Assembly (NCBI GenBank): GCA_944369075.1
Contig: CALVXK010000007.1
Span: forward strand, 1 to 64,000
Direction: 5' to 3'
Length of the DNA: 64,000 nt
Origin: an uncultured Bacilli bacterium
Lineage (GTDB): Bacteria; Bacillota_I; Bacilli_A; RFN20; CAG-826
Made by a program: the position numbers and the translations under genes
The notes under the pieces: model-generated
The model's input: the letters and a program-made list of their open reading frames with translations, nothing else
Told to the model about the DNA's origin: nothing
The model's database searches: none
Shown: in pieces, positions 63,147 through 64,000 of the stretch
Numbering within the stretch: position 1 is the stretch's first letter
How the letters are laid out: the number at the start of each line of letters is the position of its first letter

Positions 63147-64000
63147 TTATTTTCCTTCTTTTTTTCTTTTTGCTTCTTCAACTTGGAAATGATAGCCATC
63201 TCTACAAGCATCTAAAACAGTGTAATCACAGTGAAAACCAAGTTCTTTTGCAGCTTTATCGCAGTTTGCATAAGATGTAGCAATATCTCCTGCTCTTCTT
63301 GGTTTAATAACATAAGGAATTTTAACTCCAGTAGCTTCTTCATAATCATGAATCATTTCTAAGACAGATGTTCCTTTTCCTGTTCCAAGATTATAAATAA
63401 CTAAACCTGGATTTTGTTCAAGTTTCTTTAAAGCTAAGACGTGACCTTTTGCAAGATCAACAACATGGATATAATCTCTAACACCAGTTCCATCAGGTGT
63501 ATCGTAATCATTACCAAAAACGTTAACTTCTTTTAATTCACCAGTTGCAACTTTTGCAATATAAGGAAGTAAGTTATTTGGAATACCATTAGGATCTTCG
63601 CCAAGTAAACCAGATTTATGAGCACCAATTGGGTTAAAGTATCTAAGTAAAGCACAGTTAAAATCAGGAGTAACTGCAGCAATGTCTTTTAAAATTCTCT
63701 CGATCATAACCTTTGTTTCGCCATAAGGAGATGTTGCATCAGTTACAGGATCTGTTTCATACATTGGAACTCTTTCTGGATTTCCATAAACAGTTGCACT
63801 TGAAGAGAAAACGAAATTATGGCAACCATATTCTCTCATTTTCTTAAGTAAAGCAAATGTAAGAGTTAAATTATTATCGTAATATTCTAAAGGTTTTTTA
63901 ACACTTTCTCCTACTGCTTTATATCCAGCAAAGTTAATAACAGCATCAATTTTATCTTTAAAAATTTCATCAAGAGCTTTTTCATCTTGAACATCTGCAA
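63147..64000 (-). CDS. galE: UDP-glucose 4-epimerase, N-terminus beyond the window
   Basis: The C-terminal ~284 residues of an NAD-dependent short-chain dehydrogenase interconverting UDP-glucose and UDP-galactose. The visible part begins ADVQDEKALDEIFKDKIDAVINFAGYKAVGESV. The catalytic Ser-Tyr-Lys set is FSSSATVYG and SPYGETK, and the GalE-specific LRYFNPIGAHKSGLLGEDP, GTGVRDYIHVVDLAKGHV and YNLGTGKGTSVLEM follow. The frame continues without stop to the right edge, so an apparent ATG at 63839 is internal. The gene is intact as far as visible and ends in TAA before the tRNA terminator. Confidence 0.95.
   Translation of the reverse strand, partial: ADVQDEKALDEIFKDKIDAVINFAGYKAVGESVKKPLEYYDNNLTLTFALLKKMREYGCHNFVFSSSATVYGNPERVPMYETDPVTDATSPYGETKVMIERILKDIAAVTPDFNCALLRYFNPIGAHKSGLLGEDPNGIPNNLLPYIAKVATGELKEVNVFGNDYDTPDGTGVRDYIHVVDLAKGHVLALKKLEQNPGLVIYNLGTGKGTSVLEMIHDYEEATGVKIPYVIKPRRAGDIATSYANCDKAAKELGFHCDYTVLDACRDGYHFQVEEAKRKKEGK

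Overview
The window is AT-rich (roughly 70-75% by eye) and gene-dense, with strong GGAGG-type ribosome binding sites, lipobox lipoproteins and no outer-membrane functions. This points to a low-GC Bacillota of the class Bacilli, probably an uncultured anaerobic or gut lineage near the Erysipelotrichales/RF39/Mollicutes branch. The lineage is an inference from protein types and composition; there is no rRNA gene. Of 44 resident genes whose stops I read, 36 end in TAA, 8 in TAG and none in TGA, while tryptophan is TGG.

Layout. 1-420 is a decayed gene. 429-1670 is an MFS transporter. 1985-9351 is a complete phosphate module on the + strand: PstS, PstC, PstA, PstB, PhoU, an OmpR-type regulator and a PAS histidine kinase, followed by a small lipoprotein (9500-10072). 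A likely PhoP box precedes pstS. PstS appears circularly permuted: its C-terminal half comes directly after the lipoprotein signal and its N-terminal half comes last. I consider this the most unusual feature of the window.

10088-15912 (- strand) holds an acyl-CoA ligase paired with a membrane acyltransferase, a glycerophosphodiester phosphodiesterase paired with an MFS carrier, and a four-helix membrane protein. 16062-22798 is a probable operon mgsA - DUF2130 - nrdA - nrdB - DUF362 ferredoxin-like protein. 23028-29014 holds glycerate kinase, DegV and a heterodimeric ABC exporter. 29107-30150 is an AAA ATPase preceded by eight TTAGAA-like elements about 10 bp apart; next to it is a decayed HEPN gene.

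30925-40078 is an oligopeptide ABC operon (oppA-B-C-D-F). Every member except OppB is clearly enlarged: OppA carries an Ig-like domain, OppC a ~340-residue extracellular insert, OppD a ~300-residue coiled-coil insert and OppF a smaller insert plus N-terminal extension. A large membrane-anchored subtilisin-like protease (40708-44505) follows upstream, so peptide production at the surface and peptide uptake lie side by side. prs is at 44702.

45700-48580 has gene debris around an intact MATE exporter. 48582-58746 holds housekeeping and accessory genes: hydrolase, tex, lemA, PfkB kinase with a large membrane protein, GNAT-like protein, esterase and flavoprotein. 58961-63030 is the accessory end: two AlbA_2/HTH ATP-binding regulators with repeat-bearing hinges, a decayed serine recombinase, a ~21-bp inverted repeat around the second regulator, then tRNA-Gln(CUG) and galE, which runs off the right edge.
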